A stretch of DNA of 36,382 bases, from contig NZ_JANHJQ010000031.1 in NCBI RefSeq assembly GCF_024609785.1, positions 13,856-50,237 on the forward strand, written 5' to 3'. The position numbers were made by a program, and so were the translations under genes. The stretch comes from Pseudalkalibacillus decolorationis. Its GTDB lineage: Bacteria > Bacillota > Bacilli > Bacillales > Fictibacillaceae. The notes under the pieces are model-generated. The model saw only the letters and a list, made by a program, of their open reading frames with translations. It did not search any database and was not told where the DNA came from. Below are positions 15,527 through 25,613 of this stretch, in pieces. The first letter of the stretch is position 1. Every line of letters begins with the position of its first letter.

Positions 15527-18500
15527 TTATATTTTTGCGACAAGACCTTTAAACTTCTCGTAATTGACAACTACACCGTCATCTAAGTCAATCTCCATCT
15601 GCATGTCTGCCATGTGGTGCAACACTTCATCATACTCTTTCAATTCTTCAATCTTCTTCTCTAACGTCTTCAATTCCTTTTTCGCATTACTGATTTCTTT
15701 TGCGGTTGAGTCACCTTCAATAATAGTGAAAAGGTCTCTCTTTTCAGCATCTAAGCGAATTTGATATTCATGTAAATAATCCGTTCGAATTCTTGATAAC
15801 GTTGTTTTATCATAACGATGCATATAAATTAAGCAGTTGAAAGCCTTTTGTTTACCACTTGTGAACAACCAATAAATCGGACGTTTCTTGTATGTTTGAA
15901 CATGGTCTTTGAAGAAATCATTCATGAAATAACGACGTATGGTCTCTTTTGCTGTTTCACCTTTTTTCTTACCAAGTGTATCAGCGATGAAATCAAGGTT
16001 TTCTAATAATGTGTCCTCACCAAAAGTTACTTGAACAAACTCAATGAACCTTAAAACAATGTCATCCTCGATGTAAGCTCCTGATAAAATTGGGAGGATG
16101 TTATCTTTATCAGCCGGGTACGTTTCGTATTTGGATGGATCAAATTCTCCACCTGCGTAAATTAGACCTTCTTCATCTAAGGAGTAGCGACCGAAAGTGC
16201 AACCGATAGCATACGAAATAAATGATTTTACTTCACTTTTGTCATCAGGTATACGAATTGATACTTCTGAATCATCAATGATATTGTCAACTTCGCTATC
16301 TACTCCATATACTCTAATAAAAATTTTATTTATTTCCTCTTCATTTGCTTTCATTCTGTTAAACATCGCTCGTATATATTTGTTCCAATTTAAAAAACTG
16401 TCATTTATTATATTATATTTTTCTGTAAGTAATGGATGTTTAGAAAAGCCCCATGCTGTTTCGTAGCTATTCCATTCTTCTTTGCTAATCATAATATTTT
16501 CTGTAACTAAATGATTAACTTGATCTCGTACCAGGTCTGCAATATCAATTATAGGTATGCTCGCTACATTTCCTGGTTGGAAATTTAGAGTAGGGTTAAT
16601 TGCTTCCATAAATATTGTAGCAGGCTTTGAGTTTAAGAATCCTATTAAGTGAAACATTTTTTCTTTAGATGGAAAAACGGCACAACCGGCATAATCACAA
16701 ATAAAGCCTTGAGGTAAATAACGCATTGAAAAATTCGACGATGAAATAAAAGACCATGTTATACCTTCACAACATAAAAAGTCTATATTTTGTATATATC
16801 TTGACCAGTGTTTTCCTTTATTCCTAAAAACAGCATAATCTTTAATTTCGAAACCATTATTTTCCCAATTAATTACATGATCATAATTGCCATACCACTT
16901 TCTATATTCTCCTCCTTTATTATACGGAATCCACTTTTTGGATGTTTCTGCTAATTCTTCTGTATTAAGACCAAAGCCAATCTTATCGATATTCACTTCA
17001 TACCATTTTCGAATAAACCTTGCATTATCACCAGTATTTTGTCCAGACCTTGGTTTTGAAATATCCCCTAATAATGTTCCTGTTTTATAAGCTGCTGATA
17101 CATTTTCACTTATCCAATAAGCCAACGGACTGCCTTTTATAAGACTATATTCTAAACCATCATTTTCGTATCGATAACTTACTTGTGGAGATCTTATTGC
17201 TTCTATTACTTTTTGCTCTTTTTCTTTTGCATCCTTAAAGTCAATCAATCTTATAAATTGACCTACATATGTATAGAAAACTGATTTTCTATAAACAAAG
17301 GCAGTAGTTTGAACTATCTCTCCACCTACATCCTCAAAAGCTCTTGAACCAAGATGTAGCATTGTGATTATTGAATTATTATCTATAAATGTTTTCCTCA
17401 TATTTTCAAATGTCGATAAAAACATCCAGGAATGTTGGTTAATCATCGCTGAAATACTACTATCGGTTAGATAATGATCAACTTCCATAAATGTCGCAAA
17501 CAAATCTGATTTAGAGTAAGGATAGTTTTCATTTAGGTATTTTGTTAACTTTGTATTCATAAATTTGTTCCCCATATATGGAGGATTTGTTACTACGATT
17601 TCAAACTGATTTAACATAATTTCATTTTGTTTTAATAACTTAGGTATTATATTGACTACTTTTTTTCTCAATTCCTCTTCAAAAAGGTTTTCTGCTGGAT
17701 TTTCAAGTAAATATTTTAACCTTCCCTCTAAAAATTCATGATTATACTTATCCACTTTTAGCAGGGAACCGATTGATTTTGCATCTTTAAATTGGTTTAT
17801 AAACCCTTTTGTGCTCTCAAATTGTTTACCTTCAATATCTCCTGCAATAAAAGCGATATCTTCCTCATCAAGTATGTTCGTTTCTTGAATTGAAGCGAAG
17901 TTTAGTTCTAAACCTTCCCTCTCTATGCTCCTAAATAAACGTTTATTGTATTCCAACGCCTTCATGACAACTGAAAAACAAGCAAGCTGATAAGCACGAT
18001 CATCAATATCTAATCCATATAGATTGTTTTCTATAATCAACCTCGGTATTTCTCGTTCCATATACCCACACTTACTGTAAATTTCATAAAGAACATCAAA
18101 CATATAAACAAGAATATGCCCACTTCCCATCGCAGGATCGAAACATTTGATATCCTCTACCTTTAACTCTTTGTTAATAAAAGAGGCTAACTTTTCTTCA
18201 TAATTTTGCTTTTGATTGTTTTCTATATAAAATTCCCAACTCTCTAATAAATCTTGATGCTCAGGATGTGACTCAAACCAATATCTTCCCAATGAGTTTT
18301 GAACCATATAACGTACAATCCAATTAGGTGTAAACAACTGAGTAGCATATGGAATTTCTTCTGCCTTATATTTAGATTTCTGCTTAAAGACTCGTTCTTT
18401 TTCCTCAACTATGTAAAATTGATACAACCAACCGATGATTTCAATTTGATGCCAATCTGACTCTGAAATCTTTTCGGTATAGGTCATCTCCCTTAAAAAT

Positions 18501-19060
18501 GATTCCTTCGTTAATAATCCTTCTGGAAACAAGATCTCCGTATAATCATCGATCTTTTCAAACATAAATGGCATAAAGCGGTTCAAGTCATTACAATGTT
18601 TGATAATCAAATATTTGAACAGCTCTTCAGCGTAATTATTTATCTTCAACTCATACACAAGCTCTTTATCAATCTCTAAATCAAGAGACAATGCTTCTTT
18701 CATCATATCTGGTTCTGCACTCTCAGCATTAATTGATGATAATACACGTATTTTTGTTGGAAGATAATTATTCACCTCCATGAAACGTAATGCTGTGAAG
18801 CGATTAAACCACGTGTAAGCGACTTCGTCCATCACTGAGCAATATCCAATTTGACCAACACGGTCAATGAGTTTATCACGTTGGATCTTTTCATTTTTTG
18901 AAAGCTGTCTGCCATCAATAAAGATGGCATCCGAGCTTTCAATTTCGGCTTTCTTGATGTTGCTTTCTGTTATTCCTAATTTCATTGCCTTGGCTTCAAT
19001 TTTTTTTAACAGTTCTCTCCTTGCACTCATCGCAAAGTTTTTCAATGCTGTTTTGTTCAT
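15527..19060 (-). CDS. pglX: BREX adenine-specific DNA methyltransferase PglX
   Basis: This 1177-aa N6-adenine methyltransferase is the self-marking enzyme of BREX-1. SAM-binding motif I is DPAMGSGHILV (about residues 305-315) and the catalytic motif IV is NPPYMG (about 491). A long C-terminal region follows, including target recognition and a coiled coil near 1125-1165. I prefer ATG 19060, six bases after AGGTGA, over ATG 19066, which abuts the ribosome site. A 78-base gap separates it from pglZ. Methylation of one strand of a non-palindromic site protects host DNA; the site recognised cannot be read from the sequence. Confidence 0.94.
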   Translation of the reverse strand: MNKTALKNFAMSARRELLKKIEAKAMKLGITESNIKKAEIESSDAIFIDGRQLSKNEKIQRDKLIDRVGQIGYCSVMDEVAYTWFNRFTALRFMEVNNYLPTKIRVLSSINAESAEPDMMKEALSLDLEIDKELVYELKINNYAEELFKYLIIKHCNDLNRFMPFMFEKIDDYTEILFPEGLLTKESFLREMTYTEKISESDWHQIEIIGWLYQFYIVEEKERVFKQKSKYKAEEIPYATQLFTPNWIVRYMVQNSLGRYWFESHPEHQDLLESWEFYIENNQKQNYEEKLASFINKELKVEDIKCFDPAMGSGHILVYMFDVLYEIYSKCGYMEREIPRLIIENNLYGLDIDDRAYQLACFSVVMKALEYNKRLFRSIEREGLELNFASIQETNILDEEDIAFIAGDIEGKQFESTKGFINQFKDAKSIGSLLKVDKYNHEFLEGRLKYLLENPAENLFEEELRKKVVNIIPKLLKQNEIMLNQFEIVVTNPPYMGNKFMNTKLTKYLNENYPYSKSDLFATFMEVDHYLTDSSISAMINQHSWMFLSTFENMRKTFIDNNSIITMLHLGSRAFEDVGGEIVQTTAFVYRKSVFYTYVGQFIRLIDFKDAKEKEQKVIEAIRSPQVSYRYENDGLEYSLIKGSPLAYWISENVSAAYKTGTLLGDISKPRSGQNTGDNARFIRKWYEVNIDKIGFGLNTEELAETSKKWIPYNKGGEYRKWYGNYDHVINWENNGFEIKDYAVFRNKGKHWSRYIQNIDFLCCEGITWSFISSSNFSMRYLPQGFICDYAGCAVFPSKEKMFHLIGFLNSKPATIFMEAINPTLNFQPGNVASIPIIDIADLVRDQVNHLVTENIMISKEEWNSYETAWGFSKHPLLTEKYNIINDSFLNWNKYIRAMFNRMKANEEEINKIFIRVYGVDSEVDNIIDDSEVSIRIPDDKSEVKSFISYAIGCTFGRYSLDEEGLIYAGGEFDPSKYETYPADKDNILPILSGAYIEDDIVLRFIEFVQVTFGEDTLLENLDFIADTLGKKKGETAKETIRRYFMNDFFKDHVQTYKKRPIYWLFTSGKQKAFNCLIYMHRYDKTTLSRIRTDYLHEYQIRLDAEKRDLFTIIEGDSTAKEISNAKKELKTLEKKIEELKEYDEVLHHMADMQMEIDLDDGVVVNYEKFKGLVAKI

Positions 19061-19075
19061 CACCATTCACCTACT

Positions 19076-22000
19076 TTAATCCAAGAACTCAACGTGTTTG
19101 TTGGATTTAATAATTTCCTTTAGTTTGTTTGATAAGGTATTTACAAACTGGTCAACATCTTCTTCTGATGTTAACGTCTTAACAGCAAGCAATTTCGATA
19201 CTTGAACTTTTTCCTTTTTAATCGTCACAACAGGTGGTTGTGGCTCAACGATTACAGTTCCTTCTTCCTCCTCTTTTCGGCTTTTCCATTCTCTAATTTC
19301 TTTAGCAATTAAACGCTCATAATTCTCTTTGAAACTTGCGCTTTGAGAAATGGTCGCATCCACTTTAAAGATATCTTCAAAGCTGTCTATGTTGCCTCTT
19401 AATTCGTTATAATAATTTTCTACTTTCTGTTTAGTAGCTGCGTACACTCCATACTGCTTTGCTAAGATAGCTAGATGATCATAGTCAGCTTTTAATTTTT
19501 CTTTTGCATTTTCTTTCTTTTCACTAAGGACAGCATTGATATGGTTTTCTACTGCTTCATTTAACTCAGGGATATCTTTTATCTTCTTATAAGGAATTGG
19601 GTCTTTTAAGATATCACTTAACTTTCTAACAAAGGCTTCAGAATCATCATTCATTAAATACATCTTGTTCTCTTCGTATTTATTAAGAGCCTGCAGTCCT
19701 TCATCAAAGATTCTCTTTTGGTCTGTACCAAAGAAGCTCTTCACATAGACAATATCTTCTTCCCAATCTAACAAGTCCTCTTCCATATCCTTTAACTTAG
19801 CAAAGAAAGAAGCGTTATCTAATCCTTTATGGAACTCGCCAAAGTATTCTAGACCTTTATCCAATAAGCTCATTCCAGGGTATTTCCGACCTTCATAGCG
19901 AGCTTTCAATGCTTTTATCTCGTCTATTTGATGTTCAATGAATGTGCGGATATCTCTTACTAATCCATCTTCATCATCGGCTAAATCCGTCTTATTAAAT
20001 ACTTCTTTGCAAATGCTCTTTGCCGTTCGTATTAGCTTCTCATCTACCTTTACTCGCTTTAATACAATTGCTTTATCGGCTTCTGATGTTTTCGTTAAGG
20101 CTGTAATGATTTTATTGACCCCATCTTCTGGTTCTAAGTATTCTGCCATAAAACGTATACGAATACGTTGTTCTTTCAATAAATGAGCAATTAAAGCAGC
20201 AACATCAAGTGGTCTCCACCCGTAAGGTTTATCATTAAAACGATCAAGAAGGATTTTTACACGTACTTGTTTTTTTATATCATCCTGTAGGCTTATAAAA
20301 TCATAAACTTCTTTAATAGCCAGTTCATTTGGATTTTGCATTAACTCCGCTTCCAGTGATAACTGTTCGTTCTGTGGAGATAGGATTGGAATTAGTTCTC
20401 TTTCGTTTTCTAAGAAGTGCTTTATATAACCTAATCTCGTATAAACATTTTCCACTAATGATTCTAATGCTGCGTTGATCTTTTCTTTTACAGATGACCC
20501 TTTCACCTCAACTCGATCACCATTGATATAAAAGCCGGCATATTTAATCGCTTCTTCTAAGAAATCTTTTACACGTCTTCTTCTTTCTCTCGCTTCTGCT
20601 TGTTTATTGTTTAAGATGTTTTGAATGCTCTCAGGAAGCTGTGTAATATTTCTTTTCTTACGGTACTCCTCGATCTGCTTCACTTCACGCATTTCCTCAA
20701 TATAGGCTTCACTGCCTCCAAGTTTCACTATCATCTCATTCGTTCCAGAAGACATCATCATCAATTCTTGCTCGGATTTCTCATAATGATCAGATAATGG
20801 AGAAAGGATGTTTATACCGATCGTAGCTGTTTGATTTTTATAATTTTTCTCATCCATCGTTTGACGGTAAGGAAAATCATACACTTTTCCGAATCTGAAT
20901 TTTGTTCCTGAATACAAATCTTCAAAAATATAATTGGCCAGTTCTCTTTTTACCGATTCTTCCTCGATATTAACGGATTTAATTTCTCGATTCACATCTT
21001 GCTCATCATCGGTTAGGAAAATATAGAAATCGCCATTTTTCTGAATAAGCGTTTGTGAAATAAGTTTTCTCAGTGATACTTTGATTTTCTCTTTTAGTTC
21101 TAACTTATCTTCATCAATGTTTGTAACCATAAGGGTTGCTACATTTGCTATGTTTGCAGGAAGCTCTTTAATGTATTTAATCATGAATAATACTTTTAAG
21201 AGGTTTATGTTGAACTCGTCATCTTGTAAAGCTGGATTAGTATAAGCTCCTTCAATAACCCTTGATATAGTTGGGTTTAGAAATTCTTTGATCGTGTCAT
21301 AGAAAGCATAAAAAGGAATTAAGCTGCCTTCTTCACTATCTTTGTGCTGCAGCCCTGCTTCCTTGAAGGCTGATAACATGGAACGCTCCCCTTCAGATAA
21401 ATGCTTACCTGAAGAACCATGTTTACGAACTTGTTCAAAGACATTTTGAAGCAACTTAAACTGGTATGGGATAAAAGGATAGACCTCGGCAAATTCTTGT
21501 TCATTGTCATACCCACGTAAATCAGCCGTACTATCTTTAAAACTAATTAAGTTTTTCAATATTGCACTTTTCTCGGGATAATACAGCTTCAATTTATCAT
21601 GAACAAAATCTTTCTTTTGCAGAATACGTTTCTTGATTACTTCATCAACAGAAATAGACGATAGTGATAACCTTGTATCAAAACGCCCTTGGATACGAGA
21701 AAAGTCATCCCCTTTTACTTTGACAATGCTGTCAATGCTCTCTTGAGATGTAACCATAATCCAAACTTTACCTTCACAATGTGTACCTAGGTCCTCAGCA
21801 ACCGTTTGTAGGTTAAGCATTAAATTACGGCTATCTCCTATGTATTGTCCAATCTCATCGACTAAGAAAATAAGATGAAATTTATCACCCTTTTGCTTAA
21901 TGTATTCTTTTACATCTTTAGCAAATTTCTCAATACTAATTTCAAAATTGTTAACACCGTTTTCGAACCAGTTCCGAGCTGATTCTTCCGTCATATCTGT

Positions 22001-22642
22001 CACTTTTGTTAAGCCTCCGATGACATAATCAGCATCAAAATAAAACGTGTTACGACGGTCAATCCAATCTTCACCTGCTAACGCTTTAAATTCAATTTTG
22101 AATGCTTCATACACACCTTTAGTATCTAAATATTTCTCCATTTCAGCAACACCAGGAATGTCACCGTAATATCCTCTATGTTCATAGAATACTTTCATAA
22201 ACACTCGAAGAATCGCATCTTCTTTTGATTTACTATCTAATGAACTTTTTGAATCAATATTAAAAAGAATAGTTTCTGTTTCAACATTTGCTGTACGCTT
22301 CATGTTTGCTAAAATAATTGGGTCCTGGACTTTCTCATCGAAGAATTCAATAGCTTTTTTATCTTTGACTTGTTTATTTTCAAGAAGGTAAGCTAGAATT
22401 TTCAAGAAGTGAGATTTACCTGAACCGAAGAAACCTGAAATCCAAACACCCATTTTATCCGTAGATCCATCAATCCCTTTTTGGTAGCTTTCGTAAAACT
22501 TGGATAGATGTTTGTTCAACTCTCTTGTAACAACATACTCATCAAGCTCTTGGTAGATATGCTTTTCATCCGTTTGCGCTACTTTGATAACGCCTCTTAT
22601 ATCACGCCCTATGTCTTTTTGAAACATCTCTTTAATAATCAT
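19076..22642 (-). CDS. brxC: BREX protein BrxC, large P-loop ATPase
   Basis: This 1188-aa ATPase has Walker A GFFGSGKS at residues 70-77 and Walker B in FLVDEIGQYIG near 258-266. A long helical region with coiled coils makes up the rest, ending in a charged tail near 1130. Length and motifs fit BrxC (DUF6079-like, PglY analogue) of type I BREX. A GAGGGG ribosome site stands about 9 bases before the ATG. The stop is 15 bases from the pglX start. BrxC is required for defence in studied systems, and its ATPase probably coordinates the complex on DNA. Confidence 0.93.
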   Translation of the reverse strand: MIIKEMFQKDIGRDIRGVIKVAQTDEKHIYQELDEYVVTRELNKHLSKFYESYQKGIDGSTDKMGVWISGFFGSGKSHFLKILAYLLENKQVKDKKAIEFFDEKVQDPIILANMKRTANVETETILFNIDSKSSLDSKSKEDAILRVFMKVFYEHRGYYGDIPGVAEMEKYLDTKGVYEAFKIEFKALAGEDWIDRRNTFYFDADYVIGGLTKVTDMTEESARNWFENGVNNFEISIEKFAKDVKEYIKQKGDKFHLIFLVDEIGQYIGDSRNLMLNLQTVAEDLGTHCEGKVWIMVTSQESIDSIVKVKGDDFSRIQGRFDTRLSLSSISVDEVIKKRILQKKDFVHDKLKLYYPEKSAILKNLISFKDSTADLRGYDNEQEFAEVYPFIPYQFKLLQNVFEQVRKHGSSGKHLSEGERSMLSAFKEAGLQHKDSEEGSLIPFYAFYDTIKEFLNPTISRVIEGAYTNPALQDDEFNINLLKVLFMIKYIKELPANIANVATLMVTNIDEDKLELKEKIKVSLRKLISQTLIQKNGDFYIFLTDDEQDVNREIKSVNIEEESVKRELANYIFEDLYSGTKFRFGKVYDFPYRQTMDEKNYKNQTATIGINILSPLSDHYEKSEQELMMMSSGTNEMIVKLGGSEAYIEEMREVKQIEEYRKKRNITQLPESIQNILNNKQAEARERRRRVKDFLEEAIKYAGFYINGDRVEVKGSSVKEKINAALESLVENVYTRLGYIKHFLENERELIPILSPQNEQLSLEAELMQNPNELAIKEVYDFISLQDDIKKQVRVKILLDRFNDKPYGWRPLDVAALIAHLLKEQRIRIRFMAEYLEPEDGVNKIITALTKTSEADKAIVLKRVKVDEKLIRTAKSICKEVFNKTDLADDEDGLVRDIRTFIEHQIDEIKALKARYEGRKYPGMSLLDKGLEYFGEFHKGLDNASFFAKLKDMEEDLLDWEEDIVYVKSFFGTDQKRIFDEGLQALNKYEENKMYLMNDDSEAFVRKLSDILKDPIPYKKIKDIPELNEAVENHINAVLSEKKENAKEKLKADYDHLAILAKQYGVYAATKQKVENYYNELRGNIDSFEDIFKVDATISQSASFKENYERLIAKEIREWKSRKEEEEGTVIVEPQPPVVTIKKEKVQVSKLLAVKTLTSEEDVDQFVNTLSNKLKEIIKSNKHVEFLD

Positions 22643-22657
22643 TGATATATCCCCTCA

Positions 22658-23227
22658 CTAGTCCACTAAGCGAAATGCTCGGTAGTAATTATCATCCTTA
22701 AACTTTCCAAACAACTGTAACGACTGTCCATCATACTTTCCTGGAAAAAACATAATGACTGGTGTTTTATCTATAACCTCTTGTAAATTGTTTAATATCG
22801 TATGGGAACGAACAAAGGGATAAACTTTACCAACACCTGAAATAATCACAATGTTATGTTCTCCAATTTGTTCTTTGATTTTTTTAAGAAAGACATCAGG
22901 CTTTGCGAAGTTTGCCATTGCTTTAAATAAGGCTTCTTTACCCTGACGCTCTTCCATATCAAATATGCGGTCAAATATGTTACGTTCTTTTGCAATATCT
23001 AAGAGCATTTTATAAAGGTCAAACTCAATAATTCTGCGGTTGGTCCCTTCATAACTGAATTCCTTTTTTATATGCTTCACATAATCCCGAACAATAAGTT
23101 CACTCTCTGGTTCATAATCAAACACATAAAAACTAATTTCATTTCCAAGGCCATGTCCTTCGAGAAATTTATCTTCTCGTAGCTTTGGAATTATCTTGTC
23201 CAGTCTGGCATTTAAATTCAATTCCAT
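22658..23227 (-). CDS. brxB: BREX protein BrxB (DUF1788)
   Basis: This 189-aa protein matches the BREX subunit BrxB in size and place, between brxA and brxC. The sequence shows LDKIIPKL near the start, a NIVIISGVGKVYPFVRSH segment at about residues 125-142, and a VIMFFPGKYDG segment near the C-terminus, all typical of DUF1788. It has no enzyme motif and probably tethers PglZ in the complex. AGGAGG lies only 2-3 bases before the ATG at 23227. A TTG at 23221 would have better spacing and remove two residues, so the exact start is uncertain. Confidence 0.9.
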   Translation of the reverse strand: MELNLNARLDKIIPKLREDKFLEGHGLGNEISFYVFDYEPESELIVRDYVKHIKKEFSYEGTNRRIIEFDLYKMLLDIAKERNIFDRIFDMEERQGKEALFKAMANFAKPDVFLKKIKEQIGEHNIVIISGVGKVYPFVRSHTILNNLQEVIDKTPVIMFFPGKYDGQSLQLFGKFKDDNYYRAFRLVD

Positions 23228-23233
23228 TCCCTC

Positions 23234-23830
23234 CTACTCCCCCATTGCATGTACAATCTCATGTTCTCCTATGGATAACAAGTAAGAACGAATATGCTCA
23301 TCTATTAATAGTCGAGAGAGTTCTCCACTGTTGCTATCTTGTAGTATTCCGACTTCACATAAAATTTTTAAAAATACTTGCTTCAACTTATTTACTGTCT
23401 GCTCGGACCAGCCTGCCACACGTTCATCCTGCTCTGCTTTATAAGTGAAGTAGCCATTAATATCTATTTTCTCTAATAAGTATGTATCGTTTTTTAATTT
23501 CTCACTAATGACTTCTCTCATAAATTCAAAGAACAACCGATCTGTCTTCAAAATGGCATATAAGTTAATCAATTTCCCTAAATCAATCGGTTCTTCTATC
23601 ACCATTTTTTTTAACTCTTCATCTAACACATCTAAACGTCTTAAGACTGATGGTAAACTTCTTTTTGCACTTCCCGGAACTTTATACTGAAACAGGTTTT
23701 CTGCCATTACTCTTTCTCTTATCTCCTTTTTTGATAACCCTTCAAGATCAAGACTTATGACCTGTTTTAATTCAGAAAACAGAAATGCAGCTCCTGACAA
23801 TGAGGTACTATATAATAGTTCTTTACTCAT
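23234..23830 (-). CDS. brxA: BREX protein BrxA (DUF1819)
   Basis: This all-helical protein of 198 aa begins MSKELLYSTSLSGAAFLF, the typical opening of BrxA (DUF1819). Known BrxA binds DNA and is needed for full BREX function. I chose ATG 23830 because GGAAGG stands 9 bases upstream; an ATG at 23854 in the same frame would add eight residues and nearly touch the preceding gene. It is 6 bases from brxB and part of the same operon. Confidence 0.9.
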   Translation of the reverse strand: MSKELLYSTSLSGAAFLFSELKQVISLDLEGLSKKEIRERVMAENLFQYKVPGSAKRSLPSVLRRLDVLDEELKKMVIEEPIDLGKLINLYAILKTDRLFFEFMREVISEKLKNDTYLLEKIDINGYFTYKAEQDERVAGWSEQTVNKLKQVFLKILCEVGILQDSNSGELSRLLIDEHIRSYLLSIGEHEIVHAMGE

Positions 23831-23854
23831 ATGTAAAATCCTTCCTTCACTCAT

Positions 23855-24112
23855 TTACCTAACCACCTCAATGTGTCCTTTTAATGAAAGAATACGTTCA
23901 ATAATTTCAAGCCTTCTCTTTCCACATTGCTGCTTCAAAATAGTCGTAAAACCATTATCTTTTCGTACTTTCTTTTTGTTATTTAGAAAAAGCTCTTCTA
24001 CCTTTATAATTAGGTCATTTTCTGATATTTTCTCTTCCCAATAGTAATCAACTACTGTGTTTAGTGCTGTTGCAAGTTCACGTTGCGTCTTATAAAACAG
24101 CTTAATGTCCAT
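23855..24112 (-). CDS. Small TIGR04540-like protein, first gene of the BREX operon
   Basis: This 85-aa helical, charged protein opens MDIKLFYKTQRELATALN and ends with a conserved-looking segment TTILKQQCGKRRLEIIERI. I associate this pattern with the TIGR04540 family of Firmicutes. Function is unknown; no HTH is obvious to me. GAGGTG stands 6 bases before ATG 24112. It is the promoter-proximal gene of the BREX operon and abuts brxA, so a regulatory or accessory role in BREX is a reasonable inference. Confidence 0.75.
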   Translation of the reverse strand: MDIKLFYKTQRELATALNTVVDYYWEEKISENDLIIKVEELFLNNKKKVRKDNGFTTILKQQCGKRRLEIIERILSLKGHIEVVR

Positions 24113-24146
24113 AATAAACACCTCAAAAACCTTTTACTTTACTCTT

Positions 24147-24175
24147 ATTTTATTCTTACTTTAAGCAGATAGCAA
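24147..24175 (-). promoter_or_regulatory. Likely promoter of the BREX operon
   Basis: On the minus strand TTGCTA (24175-24170) and TAAAAT (24152-24147) are spaced by 17 bases, about 35 bases before the first start codon. The match to sigma-A consensus is moderate. It overlaps the beginning of the DUF3967 remnant on the other strand. Confidence 0.5.
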
Positions 24176-24388
24176 TGTCTGGCAATAAAGCACTCACTAA
24201 GAAGCAAGAAGAGTTTAATAAAAGCCTTGATAACAATCTTGAAGAACAACAAACGTACATAGACGGACGTTTAAAATGCACGAGATCAAAATCTTTTACA
24301 AACTCTTAGAGAGCTCCAAGAAACTAAACTACAGACTGCTTCAGCAGTTAACTATTCATTATTCTCTTCAATTTTTATGCACTCCTGA
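24175..24388 (+). pseudogene. Remnant of a DUF3967-type (MerR-like) protein
   Basis: The frame from ATG 24175 runs 44 codons to TAG 24309. The continuation lies in the next frame to TGA 24388, with the shift near 24280 (one extra T). Joined, it gives EEFNKSLDNNLEEQQTY, then IDGRLKARDQNLLQTLRELQ. This is the coiled-coil tail typical of DUF3967, found at the C-terminus of MerR-like proteins on Bacillus phages and plasmids. The DNA-binding half is missing, so this is a truncated and frameshifted leftover. BREX seems to have been inserted or rearranged beside it. Confidence 0.6.
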
Positions 24389-24677
24389 CTGAATGCCCTT
24401 ATATGGAAAGAAATATTCATTTTTTCCAAGGTGCAAGGTGGTATAGATAAGGTTTGATTTAAATCATTCGATGCCCACCCCCACCGACATTTACGTTTGT
24501 ATTTTTCTTCTATACAACACGACGATTGATTGAATCATATAAAAAAGAGATTTTATTTCCCTAGGTGAGCTAATAGATAATTAATCTTCAAGCCTAAGTC
24601 TGTAAATCTTGTAACGATAAACCTAATTATATTGTAAAGGACAAATTTAAATTAACAGTGAGGAAAGGGATGGTGAG

Positions 24678-24746
24678 ATGCATCCAACTAAAAAGGAAGG
24701 GTTACTAAGTTCAAGCGGATTGTTAGAACAAGCTGAAAGGAGGTGA
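24678..24746 (+). CDS. Possible 22-aa micro-ORF
   Basis: ATG 24678 follows AGGAAAGGGA by 7 bases and the frame encodes MHPTKKEGLLSSSGLLEQ and four more residues. Its last codons contain the ribosome site of the next micro-ORF, which suggests translational coupling. No family is recognised. It may be a leader peptide for the downstream genes or chance. Confidence 0.35.
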   Translation: MHPTKKEGLLSSSGLLEQAERR

Positions 24747-24750
24747 TTAT

Positions 24751-24813
24751 GTGAAGAGTAAATGGATACAGTTACGAATACAAGTCAAATTGGGCTTATC
24801 AGCTACAGACTGA
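24751..24813 (+). CDS. Possible 20-aa micro-ORF with very strong ribosome site
   Basis: GTG 24751 stands 5 bases after AAAGGAGGTG, a near perfect anti-16S match and the strongest in this region. The product is 20 residues, basic and amphipathic (VKSKWIQLRIQVKLGL). Such a strong site before so short a frame suggests a translated peptide or leader. Function unknown. Confidence 0.35.
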   Translation: MKSKWIQLRIQVKLGLSATD

Positions 24814-24938
24814 TTTGAACATTTCTGTACATTGAGGCAATGAATCTTGTAACGTTTTAAGATGCTTAGCAAATTAACAATATGAAAGGATTGATCCAAT
24901 AGTGTTGAAAGAAAGAAAGGCCCCCAAATGTCATCCCA

Positions 24939-25613
24939 ATGAATAATACTTTAAGTACAGAAAGCTCTACTATCTCATTATCAGATCTAAAGCAAAGAGG
25001 CGAATTACTCAAACAATTTGCTAGAGAAATGATGGTTACTGGACAAGATTACGGTATGGTCGCCGGCTACCATAAACCAACTCTTTTAAAGCCAGGGGCA
25101 GAAAAACTTTGTCAATTTTTACAGATATCAGTGCAGTATTCTGTGGTAAAACGGTTAGAGGATTGGGACAATGGCTTGTTTCATTTTGAAATTAGTGCAC
25201 ATTTAAGCCGCACTAGCGAACCTGGTCCCACAGTAAATGGATTTGGTTCCTGCAATAGTAAAGAACATCAGTTTCAAAAACAGCATCCCTTTTCGATTGT
25301 GAATACAGTATTAAAAATGGTGAAGAAAAGAGCTTTAATCGATGGAGTGCTTAACATCACAGCCACAAGCGCTTTATTTACACAAGACATTGAAGACTTT
25401 GTACGTCCTGTAACCTTTAAAGGAGGTGATGTGCCAATAACTAAGGAGCAGTTGAAAAAGGTCCATCAATTAGCAAAGGAGGTGAAAATCAAGCCAGAGG
25501 TCGTTACAGAGTTAATGAAGCTATTGTTTAATGTGGACCACAGTACAAAACTAAGCAAAAAACAGGCATCACAACTGATTCACGAACTTCTTATTTTCCA
25601 AAAACCATATTAG
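24939..25613 (+). CDS. Phage/ICE-type protein, possibly DNA-annealing related
   Basis: This 224-aa soluble protein has a conserved-looking core GQDYGMVAGYHKPTLLKPGA followed later by MVKKRALIDGVLNITATSAL and FTQDIEDF. I associate the K-RA-x-DGVL-x(8)-FTQD pattern with uncharacterised proteins of phages and integrative elements that sit among recombination genes. Some resemble single-strand annealing proteins, but I cannot confirm this. The C-terminal third (about 165-224) is a separate helical part. ATG 24939 is the only start in frame, and its ribosome site is poor. It precedes radC and ends before its own terminator. Confidence 0.6.
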   Translation: MNNTLSTESSTISLSDLKQRGELLKQFAREMMVTGQDYGMVAGYHKPTLLKPGAEKLCQFLQISVQYSVVKRLEDWDNGLFHFEISAHLSRTSEPGPTVNGFGSCNSKEHQFQKQHPFSIVNTVLKMVKKRALIDGVLNITATSALFTQDIEDFVRPVTFKGGDVPITKEQLKKVHQLAKEVKIKPEVVTELMKLLFNVDHSTKLSKKQASQLIHELLIFQKPY

